Source: Ardenticatenaceae bacterium | Lineage (GTDB): Bacteria > Chloroflexota > Anaerolineae > Promineifilales > Promineifilaceae | Assembly (NCBI GenBank): GCA_020634565.1 | Contig: JACKBN010000006.1 | Location: 1-64,000, forward strand | Reading direction: 5' to 3' | Length of the DNA stretch: 64,000 nucleotides | Part shown: in pieces, positions 52,095 through 61,500 of the stretch | Layout of the letters: the number at the start of each line of letters is the position of its first letter | Position numbering within the stretch: the first letter of the stretch is position 1 | The notes under the pieces: model-generated | What the model was told of the DNA's origin: nothing | The model's database searches: none | What the model saw: only the letters and a program-made list of their open reading frames with translations | Program-made: the position numbers and the translations under genes

Positions 52095-53783
52095 ATGAGT
52101 CAAAAACGGAATAAGCACATCTTAATACCACCGGATCAGGTGCAGGTAAAAGTGGCTGAATGGCAGTCACGCAATGAACCTGTGCTGCTGGCCGCCGGGC
52201 AGGAGCCGCTGTTTTTGGAATTGGTGGCGGAACTGGTGGGGAAACGGCCGTTAACCTCTAAAAAATACCAAAACACCATGCGAGAATATGCTCGTCAGGG
52301 GCTACCGTGGCTTTCCAAAAGCAACGTCATCCGCCTGTACGAAGAGCTGTGTGAAGCAGGCTGGGCTGAATTTGATCCCGAAGTGCGCATCCACCTGCAA
52401 ATGAAGCCGATCCGCAGCCAGGCCGGTGTCACTGTGGTGACCGTGCTCACCAAGCCGTACCCGTGCCCCGGCAAATGCATTTTCTGCCCCACCGACGTGC
52501 GCATGCCCAAAAGCTACCTTCACGACGAACCGGGTGCCCAACGTGCCGAACGCCACGGCTTTGATCCCTATGCCCAAACGGCCGCTCGCATTCGCGCTTT
52601 AGAGCAAATTGGCCACCCTGCCGAAAAAATTGAGTTGCTCATTTTGGGTGGCACCTGGTCCAGCTACCGCCGCGACTACCAGGAATGGTTTGTTAAGCGC
52701 TGCCTGGACGCCATGAATGGCGAAGATTCCGAAACGCTGGTCGAGGCGCAGCAGAAAAACGCCGTCGGTCCGCGACGCAACGTGGGGTTGGTTGTCGAAA
52801 CACGCCAGGATCACGTGGATGTAGATGAACTGCGCTGGCTGCGTTATCTGGGTGTGACTAAGGTGCAGGTTGGCATCCAAAGTTTGGATGAGCGGGTGTT
52901 GGCGCTCAACAATCGTGGCCACGATGTGCAGAGCACCCGCGACGCCTTCCGTCTGCTGCGGCTGGCGGGCTTCAAGATTCACGGCCACTGGATGGCTAAC
53001 CTGCTGGGGGCGACGCCGGAAAGTGATGTGGCAGACTTTAGCAAGATTTGGTCAGATACGGCCGTACGCCCCGATGAACTCAAAGTGTATCCCACCATGC
53101 TGGTGGAAAATGCCGAACTTTACGACTATTGGCAGCGTGGCGAATACCACCCTTACGACGAGGAAACGCTGACTGAACTGTTGGTGGCCTGCAAGGTGCA
53201 GGTGCCGCGTTATGTGCGCCTCAATCGCGTTATCCGCGATTTCCCTACGACAAACGTGGTGGCGGGCAACAAAAAAGCCAACCTGCGCCAGATTGCCCTA
53301 AATCGCATGGCGGAGCGCGGCTTGCAATGCAACTGCATCCGCTGCCGCGAGGTACGCCGCCACAAAGTACAGCGCGAAGATGTAGAACTGCGCATCGAAA
53401 CGTACGAAACAGACGCCACTACCGAGCACTTTCTCAGTTTTGAGACAGACGATGACAAATTAGCGGGCTTCTTGCGGCTATCGCTACCGCACAAAAATGC
53501 GACCCATCCGCTGCCGGAGCTGGAAAATCATGCCATGATTCGCGAGGTGCATGTGTACGGCCCAGCGCTCAACCTGGGCGAGGGCAGCAGCGGTGAGGCG
53601 CAGCACATGGGGCTGGGTTCAGAACTTATCCACAAAGCGAAGGAGATGGCGCGGGCGGCGGGTTATGCCAAAATTGCGGTCATCAGCGCCATCGGCACGC
53701 GGGAATATTATGCCAAATACCACAATTTTGAGATGGATGGCCTGTACATGACGGCCGTTTTAATGGTAAATGGTGAATTGTAA
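52095..53783 (+). CDS. elp3: Elp3-type radical SAM/GNAT tRNA wobble-uridine modifying enzyme
   Basis: 562 residues. The N-terminal domain leads to the radical-SAM 4Fe-4S site CPGKCIFC (Cys124, 128, 131) and the barrel (IELLILGGTWSSYRRDYQEWF, LGVTKVQVGIQSLDERVL). A Zn-type Cys site follows (CNCIRC). The C-terminal GNAT half reads EAQHMGLGSELIHKAKEMARAAGYAKIAVISAIGTREYYAKYHNF. It makes 5-carboxymethyluridine derivatives at U34 of tRNA using SAM and acetyl-CoA. Bacterial Elp3 is common in Chloroflexota. It stands alone, with no other Elongator subunits, as is usual in bacteria. Confidence 0.95.
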   Translation: MSQKRNKHILIPPDQVQVKVAEWQSRNEPVLLAAGQEPLFLELVAELVGKRPLTSKKYQNTMREYARQGLPWLSKSNVIRLYEELCEAGWAEFDPEVRIHLQMKPIRSQAGVTVVTVLTKPYPCPGKCIFCPTDVRMPKSYLHDEPGAQRAERHGFDPYAQTAARIRALEQIGHPAEKIELLILGGTWSSYRRDYQEWFVKRCLDAMNGEDSETLVEAQQKNAVGPRRNVGLVVETRQDHVDVDELRWLRYLGVTKVQVGIQSLDERVLALNNRGHDVQSTRDAFRLLRLAGFKIHGHWMANLLGATPESDVADFSKIWSDTAVRPDELKVYPTMLVENAELYDYWQRGEYHPYDEETLTELLVACKVQVPRYVRLNRVIRDFPTTNVVAGNKKANLRQIALNRMAERGLQCNCIRCREVRRHKVQREDVELRIETYETDATTEHFLSFETDDDKLAGFLRLSLPHKNATHPLPELENHAMIREVHVYGPALNLGEGSSGEAQHMGLGSELIHKAKEMARAAGYAKIAVISAIGTREYYAKYHNFEMDGLYMTAVLMVNGEL

Positions 53784-53794
53784 ATTCTTAATGG

Positions 53795-55408
53795 TCAGTT
53801 GGTCTTTAGCTTCTTCAGCTCTTTAGCGCCCCAGTTGCGGATGGAGGCAGCGTTGTCTTCGGCCGTTTTTTCCAGCAGCTCAGTCCCGTAAAATTGTGTT
53901 GAGAGGCGATAAAACGTTTTGCGTGTGGACACCTGCGGAATTTGAATTCCCTTTTCGATCAACTCTCGAATTTCTTCTGGTGGTATGGCATCGGCGTATT
54001 CGGCAATGATGTCGGCTACACCCATGTTGAGCGCTTCGGCACCATAATCACGGGTGGAATCCAGGTAGAGAACGGCCGTTTCCCACGCATCTTCCCCCAA
54101 TCTTACCAGTGCCAAAACCGCAATGCGCTGCAGCCAGTTGGGTGTAAACAGATAACCAAATTCCGGGCTGAAATGGTACAGTGGATCACGCGAAAACAGT
54201 TTACTCAAGACATCGCGGTTTGCCTCTTCCTCAATAATCGCTTTAACTTCTTTTATCTCTTTACGCGACGCCCCCATCTCCCTCAAAGCTTTTTCCGCCT
54301 CATCCAAATTGCCGGTGGTTTGCGCCATCATTAACCGCCAAGGTGCAGGTGGCGTACCCAAATGCCGCACTTCATCCAGCCACCCTTGCACAAGCGCTTT
54401 TTTCACATCGCTCGCCAAATCAGGATGATCTAGCCAATGATGCACGAGTTTTTTACCCATATGAGCAAATTCATTTAGTTGCATAGACAAGTGCCAGAGC
54501 CAAAACATCTTTTCTTTATCGGGGATTGTTTCCTGGGGAATAAGCCAATTGGAAAGCTGAACTGCTTCTTCAATTTGCCAGGGCCAGATCCATTGTCGTA
54601 GCAGATTTGTCATTTGCATGATGGCCCGAAATATGTCGGCCTCCAGGTAGCCTGTCTCAGCCAAATAGCTGGCCAAAACAATGAGGCCATGTGGGATTCC
54701 GTACTCTTCTTCGGGCACGGCCGTTTGCAGCGTATATTGGCAAATCGCCAGTTTACTGGTCTCTTTGATGCCTCGTTTGGCACGCAGCACTTCGACCATG
54801 CCAAAGCCAAAGATGTACGGTTCGCCCATACGCTGGTTAATGAGATGTTCCGGTTTACGGCCGTACTTCCGGTACCCATAAATATAATCGTAGTAAACTT
54901 CCAGCCCTGTGGCAAAACAGCTGCGAATACGAGCCTGTTCCTTGTCGCTTTCAATTTGTAGAGCTGTGAAAAATTGGTCGAGGTCAAATGTCCGCACAGG
55001 TTCCTCGTCGTCCCAATCATCGTCATCAAAATCAAGCATTTCGGCTATATTGGCCATTGAGAGGACGAGAGATTCCATTTCAGATTGGTATTCCAAGCCG
55101 TAACGGCCGTAAATCTCCACCAGCACATTGAGAACATCTTTTTCCTTGTCACGAGGTTTGGCTAATTCCACCTCATCCAGAGCCAACATCCAACCCTCAA
55201 TCGCATACCCTTCACGAAAACAGCCATCAAGCACTTCCTTGGGCATTTGCTGCAAGGTCTGGCTATCCCAGGCAATATCAAAAAATTGCTCATCTTCCAC
55301 ATAAATTTCTTTGATACGCCCCTGCCAGCCACCAATTTCTACCTGAAAATCTGGGTCTTTTACGCCTACTTTCACGCGGACTGAATCGCCAACTTTCAAT
55401 TCCGACAT
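53795..55408 (-). CDS. uncharacterised 537-residue protein with SH3/KOW-like N-terminus
   Basis: The first 75 residues look like a small beta-barrel (VGDSVRVKVGVKDPDFQVEIGGWQGRIKEIYVEDEQFFDIAWD), of KOW/SH3 type. The rest is helical and acidic, with a DDDDWDDEEP stretch near 130. HEAT-like helices are seen near the end (IAVLALVRLGEDAWETAVLYLDS). Proteins with such an N-terminus often bind nucleic acid or protein, but I do not recognise this family. It is convergent with elp3; the stops are 12 bp apart. Confidence 0.6.
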   Translation of the reverse strand: MSELKVGDSVRVKVGVKDPDFQVEIGGWQGRIKEIYVEDEQFFDIAWDSQTLQQMPKEVLDGCFREGYAIEGWMLALDEVELAKPRDKEKDVLNVLVEIYGRYGLEYQSEMESLVLSMANIAEMLDFDDDDWDDEEPVRTFDLDQFFTALQIESDKEQARIRSCFATGLEVYYDYIYGYRKYGRKPEHLINQRMGEPYIFGFGMVEVLRAKRGIKETSKLAICQYTLQTAVPEEEYGIPHGLIVLASYLAETGYLEADIFRAIMQMTNLLRQWIWPWQIEEAVQLSNWLIPQETIPDKEKMFWLWHLSMQLNEFAHMGKKLVHHWLDHPDLASDVKKALVQGWLDEVRHLGTPPAPWRLMMAQTTGNLDEAEKALREMGASRKEIKEVKAIIEEEANRDVLSKLFSRDPLYHFSPEFGYLFTPNWLQRIAVLALVRLGEDAWETAVLYLDSTRDYGAEALNMGVADIIAEYADAIPPEEIRELIEKGIQIPQVSTRKTFYRLSTQFYGTELLEKTAEDNAASIRNWGAKELKKLKTN

Positions 55409-55555
55409 TGGTCACCATTCCCTAAAATGAGTTAAGGGCAAGTATAATGCATGATGATTGCCTCATAAAATTTTTCTAGGCAACTTCCTCACCTACCACT
55501 CAGCTAAACCTATCCCGTCTTGTCAGGCAACGGTCAGTTGCTATACTCCCCCGTT

Positions 55556-57955
55556 ATGAAACGAAACATGCTCTTACTGGTCATTTTCCTGCTGTTGGTT
55601 GCTTGTGCGCGCGGTGGGGAAGATACGGCCGTTACTCCCCAACCACCTACACCCACCGCGACGGCTACCGAATCGGCTCCGCAAACCTTTGGTGAACAAG
55701 ACTTTATTGTCATTGCCACCGATGCGCCGCTGCCACCCTACACTGAGTTCGACAAATTTGGCGATCTGGATGGGTTTGTCAGCCGCCTGATGGAAAACAT
55801 TGCTGTCGAAGCCAATTTGAATTACGAGTTTGTGGTCACGCCCACCGAAGGTGTGCTGGAAAATCTGGCCGCTAATCCTGGACGTGATTTTGATGCAGCG
55901 ATGTCCCGCCTGGTCATTCCCGAGGAGCCAGCACCCGGCATTGCCTACACTCAGCCCTACCTGAACGTGGGCCAGGTGCTGGTTGTTCTGGCCGATGAGA
56001 GCCGGTTCAACAGTTATCGCGACTTGCAGCCGGGCATGGTGGTTGGCGTGGTGCAAAACAGCGAAGCAGAGCAGGTGGCGCGCACGGTAGTAGGTGTGAA
56101 TGAAGTTGATCTGCGCAATGGTTATCGTAACAGCGTCGAAGCTTTGCAGGCGTTGATCGATGAATCGCTAACGGCCGTTATCACTGACAGTTTTGTGGCC
56201 GATTACTTTAGCGAAACCTACAGCGATCAGGTCAAAGTGGTGGGAGGCAGCAGTGCGGACGCCTGGATCAGCCAGAAGGCGTACGGCATTGCCGTGCCTG
56301 CCGGAAATGTAGATTTACTGAATCGGTTGAATGCGGGCATTACGGCCGTACAAACCGAAGGCAACATTGACCGGCTCACCGTCGCTTGGCTACTGCCTTC
56401 AGACACATTGACGCCCGGTGAGCCGCGCGTTGTGGCCTCGCCCAACGAGATGGTCATCGGCATTGTGGGCAATCCCACCGATCTCGATCCCGCTGCCCGA
56501 ACGTCTAATTTCACCAGCTGGGAGATAAAAATCAACACGATGAGCGGACTCTACACGCTCACGGCCAACAATACGCTGGAGCCTTTATTGGCTACCAGCC
56601 TGCCCACGCTCTCAGAAGACAAGCTGGAGTACACCATTCCCTTAGTGCGCGGACTCAACTTCCCCGATGGCAGTGAATTTACGGCCGATGATGTGAAATG
56701 GTCCATCGATCGCGCCCGCAGCCTGGGCAATTTTTGGGTGAACAGCTACCTGAAAGACAGCAACGAAGATGGTTTTGCCGATGCTGATGCTGTCCAGGTG
56801 ATTGACGACTTTACCGTCAAGTTTGTCCTGCAAGAGCCAGATGCCAGCTTCCTCAGTTTGTTGGCCACGCCGCCTTACTTTCCCATCAGCAATGAATGTT
56901 ATGGCGATGCTCAGGATGATTTGAGCAGCTGTGGTGGCCTTGGCCCGTACACCATTGTCAGTTGGACGCCGGGCGAGCAAATGCGCTTGCGGGCCAATCC
57001 TGAATGGCCGGGTCGCCCCACGCCTGCCTTTGAGAACATTTTGATCCGGTTTCAGGATGATACGGCCGTTATGCGTCGTTCCCTCGAAGAATTCCAATCG
57101 ATTGATATTGCCTGGACTGGCTTGCCTTACAGCGACTTTACCGCCTTACAAAACAGCGATCCCAACGGCGATGGCCAGCCCGATTTTCGGGCCTGGACTG
57201 GGCCAGCCGCCTTTAAAAGCTACGTGCTGTTTAACCAGGAGCAGGAGCCGTGGGACAATGCTCTGGTGCGGCGGGCCTTTGCCCTTTCTGTGAATCGGGA
57301 AGCTTTGGCCAATCAGGTGTTTGGCGGCAGCCGCCTGCCGCTCTTCAGCCCCATCCCCGATGGTATGCCGGGCAGCCTGCCCGTGCTGCCCCAGCGCGAT
57401 TTGGAGCAGGCGCGCTCTTTGCTGCTGCAAGCTGGCTACAGCGAGGCGACTCCGTTGGAAATTGAATTGTGGTACGTGAATGACGGCCGTTATAGTGATG
57501 TTGAAGCTGCTTATGCTACCGCTCTGCAAAATCAGTTAGAAGAAACAGGGGTGTTTCAGGTCACCTTATCCAGTGCTGCATTCGATCAGTTTATCGGCCA
57601 GGTGGGGCAATGTAATTTGCCAGCTTACCTGCTTGGCTGGCCCAGCCCCGGCCGACCACCGGATTATCCTGGTCCTGGTGCCTGGACAGATATTTTCGTC
57701 ACCAGCAGTACATTTTGTCCCAATTATGAAAGCCCCGGGATGACAGCTTTTCTACAAGCTGCAGATGAGGCCGCTGATCAGGCTGGCTATTTGTCTGCTT
57801 ACGGTGACATTCAGCAGTTGTGGGCGCAAGATTTCCCCACGGTTGACCTGGTGCAAGAACCGCGCATTGCGGTTTCGCTTAGCAATGTCAGCAATGTGCA
57901 AATTGATGTGATGGGCTTGATGCACTACGAGGTGCTAACGAAAGGCGGGGGCTAA
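55556..57955 (+). CDS. fused SBP family 3 + family 5 lipoprotein
   Basis: About 799 residues from ATG 55556. The lipobox LLVAC (Cys about 17) is followed by a short Thr/Pro linker. The first domain (about 45-290) is a family-3 solute-binding protein (amino-acid type; QDFIVIATDAPLPPYTEFDKFGDLDGFVSRLMENIAVEA, VVQNSEAEQ...DAWISQKAYGIAVPAG). The second (about 305-799) is a family-5 peptide/nickel-binding type (VIGIVGNPTDLDPAARTSNFTSWEI, FPDGSEFTADDVKWSIDRA, GPYTIVSWTPGEQMRLRANPEW, ALVRRAFALSVNREALANQVF). Each is normally a separate protein of one transporter. No permease is adjacent. Confidence 0.9.
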   Translation: MKRNMLLLVIFLLLVACARGGEDTAVTPQPPTPTATATESAPQTFGEQDFIVIATDAPLPPYTEFDKFGDLDGFVSRLMENIAVEANLNYEFVVTPTEGVLENLAANPGRDFDAAMSRLVIPEEPAPGIAYTQPYLNVGQVLVVLADESRFNSYRDLQPGMVVGVVQNSEAEQVARTVVGVNEVDLRNGYRNSVEALQALIDESLTAVITDSFVADYFSETYSDQVKVVGGSSADAWISQKAYGIAVPAGNVDLLNRLNAGITAVQTEGNIDRLTVAWLLPSDTLTPGEPRVVASPNEMVIGIVGNPTDLDPAARTSNFTSWEIKINTMSGLYTLTANNTLEPLLATSLPTLSEDKLEYTIPLVRGLNFPDGSEFTADDVKWSIDRARSLGNFWVNSYLKDSNEDGFADADAVQVIDDFTVKFVLQEPDASFLSLLATPPYFPISNECYGDAQDDLSSCGGLGPYTIVSWTPGEQMRLRANPEWPGRPTPAFENILIRFQDDTAVMRRSLEEFQSIDIAWTGLPYSDFTALQNSDPNGDGQPDFRAWTGPAAFKSYVLFNQEQEPWDNALVRRAFALSVNREALANQVFGGSRLPLFSPIPDGMPGSLPVLPQRDLEQARSLLLQAGYSEATPLEIELWYVNDGRYSDVEAAYATALQNQLEETGVFQVTLSSAAFDQFIGQVGQCNLPAYLLGWPSPGRPPDYPGPGAWTDIFVTSSTFCPNYESPGMTAFLQAADEAADQAGYLSAYGDIQQLWAQDFPTVDLVQEPRIAVSLSNVSNVQIDVMGLMHYEVLTKGGG

Positions 57956-57969
57956 CAGTTCAATAGAAA

Positions 57970-58008
57970 TTGGGAAATTGCGCAATTATCCATTGCGCAA
58001 TTTCCCAA
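57970..58008. terminator. hairpin between convergent genes
   Basis: TTGGGAAATTGCGCAA (57970-57985) and its exact complement (57993-58008) with a 7-base loop, located between the convergent SBP and plsY genes. There is no T-run. It looks like a bidirectional terminator or dispersed palindrome. Confidence 0.65.
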
Positions 58009-58017
58009 CGAAATGCT

Positions 58018-58704
58018 CTAATTTCCGTTTTGTGCTTCCTGCATCCGTTTCAGGCGACGAGCGCGGGGACCAACAATTCGCTCCGTGCCATTGAGTAAGC
58101 GCTTGATATTGGGCCGCAACGCCCAAGCCACAATGGCAAACGCTACAATCCCGCCCACAATGTAAGCCAAAGAGGCATCAAATGGGGGCACGCCAGCCAC
58201 ATAAAGAATAAAAAAGACGATGGCAATCAGGGCGCCCATGGTCAGCGAAGCCACAGAAGCCATGCCAATGCCCAATAACATGCCAGACATCACGACCACG
58301 GCGATGGGCAGCATCGGCCACCACAGCGCCGTGCCCCAACCAACATTTGGCCCTGTGCCCGCGCCGCCGCGCCAGCCCATAAACACAGACCAGTTGTGCC
58401 CGATGACAGACATGACGCCAGCCAGCGCCAGCGCCCACGGCAGCAGATCAGCGCTAAGCTGGTTGGCCAGCAGCCACCGGCTCAAGATGATCCCTAAGGC
58501 ACCTTTGCCTACATCGCTGAAGGAAGTGGCTAAACCAACGCCCAGACCCGCGGCGCGCAAGGAATTGGTGCCGCCTGTACGGCCGCTGCCAATGGTGCGA
58601 ATATCTTCCCCTTTCACTAAACGAACATACAAATAGCCAAAGGGGATGGCTCCACAAAAGTAGCCAATCAATGCTGCTACTAAAAAGTAAAAAAGTGACA
58701 TCAT
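58018..58704 (-). CDS. plsY: glycerol-3-phosphate acyltransferase PlsY
   Basis: 228 residues, multi-pass. The first conserved loop is GSGRTGGTNSLRAAG (acyl-phosphate/glycerol-phosphate site), the second GHNWSVFMGWRGGAGTGPNVG. The third, near VPPFDASLAYI, is less clear. It uses acyl-phosphate to make lysophosphatidic acid in the inner membrane, the first step of phospholipid synthesis. ATG 58704 and 58701 are equivalent starts. The C-terminal basic tail is longer than usual. Confidence 0.9.
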   Translation of the reverse strand: MMSLFYFLVAALIGYFCGAIPFGYLYVRLVKGEDIRTIGSGRTGGTNSLRAAGLGVGLATSFSDVGKGALGIILSRWLLANQLSADLLPWALALAGVMSVIGHNWSVFMGWRGGAGTGPNVGWGTALWWPMLPIAVVVMSGMLLGIGMASVASLTMGALIAIVFFILYVAGVPPFDASLAYIVGGIVAFAIVAWALRPNIKRLLNGTERIVGPRARRLKRMQEAQNGN

Positions 58705-58743
58705 CTTTTAGGTTCCTCTCCGTATTGTGCTTCGTGCACCCTA

Positions 58744-59169
58744 TTAAACACAGTTTTTGTCAGTTGGTTGCACAACCCTCATCTTTTTTTCAGTAACAGT
58801 TTGTTCCTCAATTTGAAAAACGCGTATGGTTGGTTCATCCCGGTTTTTCAAGGAGACGATCATGGTGAGCGTTTCAGGATAATGGGCTTGTTGAATGTCT
58901 GAGATTGAGGGCTGTTCGGGGCCTAGAGGGTGAGAATGGTAAATTGCTGCCATCTGCCACCCTTGTTCTTCCAGGTCTAGCATGGCTTTTATTTGCTGCC
59001 GTGGCTCCATTTGGAAGGCTGTGGGGCTCTGTAAAATATTGTCGATAGGGTAAACGCTTGTTACCTGTCCCATTTCATTTCCAGCCACAAGTCCGCACCC
59101 TTCCTGCGGGTAACAGTTTTGCAGATGTTCAAGAATTTGGTTGAGGAACGGCCGTTCAATCGTCAACAT
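58744..59169 (-). CDS. JAMM/MPN-type zinc metalloprotease
   Basis: 141 residues with the JAMM zinc site: Glu23 (PQEGCGLVAG), His78-x-His80-Pro and Ser88-x-x-Asp91 (HSHPLGPEQPSISDIQQ). Bacterial members such as Mec release Cys from a ubiquitin-like carrier or process ThiS/MoaD-like tails. No ThiS- or MoaD-like gene is adjacent, so the partner is unknown. It may be coexpressed with plsY, 40 bp downstream. Confidence 0.88.
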   Translation of the reverse strand: MLTIERPFLNQILEHLQNCYPQEGCGLVAGNEMGQVTSVYPIDNILQSPTAFQMEPRQQIKAMLDLEEQGWQMAAIYHSHPLGPEQPSISDIQQAHYPETLTMIVSLKNRDEPTIRVFQIEEQTVTEKKMRVVQPTDKNCV

Positions 59170-59183
59170 AGTGGGAAATAGAT

Positions 59184-59215
59184 AAAGAAAAGGGTCGCCC
59201 CAGGCGACCCTTGTG
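59184..59215 (-). terminator. rho-independent terminator after the lyase gene
   Basis: AGGGTCGCC (59191-59199) pairs with GGCGACCCT (59203-59211). On the minus strand it is followed by TTTTCTTT, so it ends the fumarase/aspartase transcript before the JAMM gene. Confidence 0.88.
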
Positions 59216-59234
59216 TTGATTTAGTAAACGGCCG

Positions 59235-60668
59235 TTACTTCTGAATGCCGCCGTCGGTGAGAGAGCGTACGTTGAGCAGGCGGTCGGCTTCTTCTCCGTC
59301 CAGGTACCCTTTCTCGATAACCACTTCGCGCACGGTGCGGTTTGTAGCCATGGCTTCTTTGGCGACCTCGGCACCCTTTTGGTAGCCGATTACTGGATTC
59401 AGCGCAGTTACGAGGATGGCGTTTTTGGCCAGCCAGCCAGACGCCTTTTCGGCATTGGCCACCACGCCGACCACACATTTTTCGGTGAATGCATTCACCG
59501 AATTGATAATGACATCCATGCTCTGGAACAGGTTATAGGCGATGATGGGCATCATCACGTTTAGCTCCATCTGTCCAGCCTGTCCGCCCATCATCACGGT
59601 CAGATCGTTGCCCATTACCTGGTACATGGCCATGTTCAGCATTTCGGCCAGTACTGGGTTGACTTTGCCGGGCATGATGGATGAGCCGGGCTGTACGGCG
59701 GGCAAGCGAATCTCATCCAGGCCCGTGCTGGGACCGGAGGAGAGCAGGCGGAAATCATTGGCAATGCGGGTGAGGTCTTGCGCGAGGGTTCGCAGCGAGC
59801 CGCTAAAGTGGACGGCGTCGGCCATGCTTTGCATGGATTCAAACAGATTGTCTGATTCATGCAGTTCCAGGCCAGTCAGGCGGCCTAGCGTAGCGACCAT
59901 GCGCCGGTGATATTCAGTGTGGGCGTTGAGGCCAGTGCCGGTGGCGGTGCCACCGATGCCTAAACGGCGCAAGCCATCGGCCGCCTGGGCAATCTTTTCC
60001 CGATCGCGCTCTACGGCGCGGGCGTAAGCGCCAAATTCCTGGCCCAGCCGTACGGGTACCGCATCTTGCAGGTGAGTACGGCCGCTTTTGACAACATCAT
60101 CAAATTCGGACGCTTTGCCATTCAGGGCGTCGGTCAGATTTTTCAGGCTGGCTAGCAGTTCATCCAGCCGCCAGAGGCAGCCCAGCCGGATGGCGGTGGG
60201 GATGGTGTCGTTGGTGGATTGGGCCATGTTGACATGGTCGTTTGGATGGACGGGCTTGGTTTTGGCTTCCAGCCCGTAGCCTAAATGCTCATTGGCGCGG
60301 TTGGCGATCACTTCATTGATGTTCATGTTGTGGCTGGTGCCTGCTCCGGCCTGAATGGGGTCTACAACGAACTGGTCGGCGAAACGGCCGTCGATCACCT
60401 CATCTGCCGCCATCATAATGGCCTGGGCCATGGCATCGCCAGAAACCACCTTGCCATCTACTTCTTTGTCCTGGAATAATCCCAGATCAGAATTCACTTC
60501 GGCGGCGGCACGTTTAATGGTGGCCATCGACCAGACAAAGGCCGGGTATGGCTTCAGCCCTGTGATGGGGAAGTTGTGAATAGCTCGCTGAGTTTGGGCA
60601 CCCCAGTAAGCCCCTTCAGGAACATGAACTTCGCCTAAAGAATCTTTTTCAATGCGGTAGTTACTCAT
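59235..60668 (-). CDS. fumarase/aspartate ammonia-lyase family enzyme
   Basis: 477 residues of the class II fumarase/aspartase superfamily: HPNDHVNMAQSTNDTIPTAIR, RTHLQDAVPVRLGQEFGAYARAV, GTGLNAHTEYHRRM and the signature GSSIMPGKVNPVLAEM (catalytic Ser in the GSS loop). The C-terminal TVREVVIEKGYL is closer to aspartase, while MPGKVNP is the fumarase form, so it may be either. It catalyses reversible addition of water or ammonia to fumarate. SD-like GAGGACAAG lies before the ATG; the terminator at 59184 ends the transcript. Confidence 0.87.
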   Translation of the reverse strand: MSNYRIEKDSLGEVHVPEGAYWGAQTQRAIHNFPITGLKPYPAFVWSMATIKRAAAEVNSDLGLFQDKEVDGKVVSGDAMAQAIMMAADEVIDGRFADQFVVDPIQAGAGTSHNMNINEVIANRANEHLGYGLEAKTKPVHPNDHVNMAQSTNDTIPTAIRLGCLWRLDELLASLKNLTDALNGKASEFDDVVKSGRTHLQDAVPVRLGQEFGAYARAVERDREKIAQAADGLRRLGIGGTATGTGLNAHTEYHRRMVATLGRLTGLELHESDNLFESMQSMADAVHFSGSLRTLAQDLTRIANDFRLLSSGPSTGLDEIRLPAVQPGSSIMPGKVNPVLAEMLNMAMYQVMGNDLTVMMGGQAGQMELNVMMPIIAYNLFQSMDVIINSVNAFTEKCVVGVVANAEKASGWLAKNAILVTALNPVIGYQKGAEVAKEAMATNRTVREVVIEKGYLDGEEADRLLNVRSLTDGGIQK

Positions 60669-60704
60669 CTTGTCCTCTTTTTTTGTGGGTGGGGGGAGCG
60701 AAAG

Positions 60705-60762
60705 AAAAAACCGAATTAGCCACCTTTGCTGTTTTGCACCAGAGGACTAATTCGGCTTTTTA
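60705..60762 (-). terminator. rho-independent terminator of the ferredoxin gene
   Basis: CCGAATTAG (60711-60719) pairs with CTAATTCGG (60747-60755) across a 27-base loop, with an A-run left and T-run right. On the minus strand the T-run follows the stem. A second hairpin, AGACCTAC/GTAGGTCT (60769-60793), lies just before it. Confidence 0.8.
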
Positions 60763-60806
60763 AATGTAAGACCTACCGCATGGCAGTAGGTCTCAGTTGT
60801 TGGGTG

Positions 60807-61214
60807 TTAATCCAGGGCGTCGTAGCCAGGCCCTTCAGAGTAGAAGTCGTAGTTCGGCGGGATGTCCTCGGTGAGGTCCAAGATTTCGCCACCAGAAAGC
60901 TGCTTGGCATTCAGCAATTTTACCTGATGCCCATCAACTTCACCTTCAAAGGGAGCGCCACCGGGGAGAAGCTCTTTGGTGTTGGCAATCCAGACACCAG
61001 CAGGGGCTTCGTAGTCGAACGGTACTTCTTCTTCAGGGAAGATGGCTTCGTAGGGACATTCGGGGACGCAGGCGCCGCAGTCGATGCAGGTATCGGGGTC
61101 AATGTAAAGCCAGGGCCATGCCTCTTCGGGCTTGCCCAAGACCATACATTCGACCGGACATACCTCTACGCAAGCGGTGTCGCGCAAACATAAACGGGTC
61201 ACAATATGAGTCAT
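60807..61214 (-). CDS. 7Fe-type ferredoxin with C-terminal extension
   Basis: 135 residues. Cys9, 15, 19 and 23 (CLRDTACVEVCPVEC) and Cys43, 46, 49 and 53 (CIDCGACVPECP) hold two iron-sulphur clusters. The spacing of the first set fits the 3Fe-4S/4Fe-4S (seven-iron) class. The C-terminal 70 residues (WIANTKELLPGGAPFEGEVDGHQVKLLNAKQL...) are an extension. It carries electrons in the cytoplasm. GGAGAGGATCT gives a strong ribosome site. The gene stands alone. Confidence 0.9.
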   Translation of the reverse strand: MTHIVTRLCLRDTACVEVCPVECMVLGKPEEAWPWLYIDPDTCIDCGACVPECPYEAIFPEEEVPFDYEAPAGVWIANTKELLPGGAPFEGEVDGHQVKLLNAKQLSGGEILDLTEDIPPNYDFYSEGPGYDALD

Positions 61215-61500
61215 AGATCCTCTCCTTGCTTTAACCAGAAGGTTTTGATAAGTGTAACCGACTTTTTCTAGAAATCACCCCAAGGTTTAGCACTGGCCGA
61301 TTACGTGTTAAGGTTGCTGTCGCTGAATTTGGATTCTTTTCAGCTTGGCAAAGGTGGAGTTAATTTCCAAATGCTTTATTGACGAGTGGGTCAATGGGTT
61401 CATTCTAGCCACACTAAACTGCTTTGTCAATTCTTTTTAGTGCTGGAGAAAACGGCCGTTTCTACCGCTGTTTTTTATGGGAAAAATGGAGGGGTACTGC
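61215..61500. other. intergenic region, nothing recognised beyond one ACGGCCGT
   Basis: About 286 bp between the ferredoxin and sodX genes, AT-richer than the surroundings. It has no hairpin or ORF that I can support. The palindrome at 61452 is the only notable item. Confidence 0.35.
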
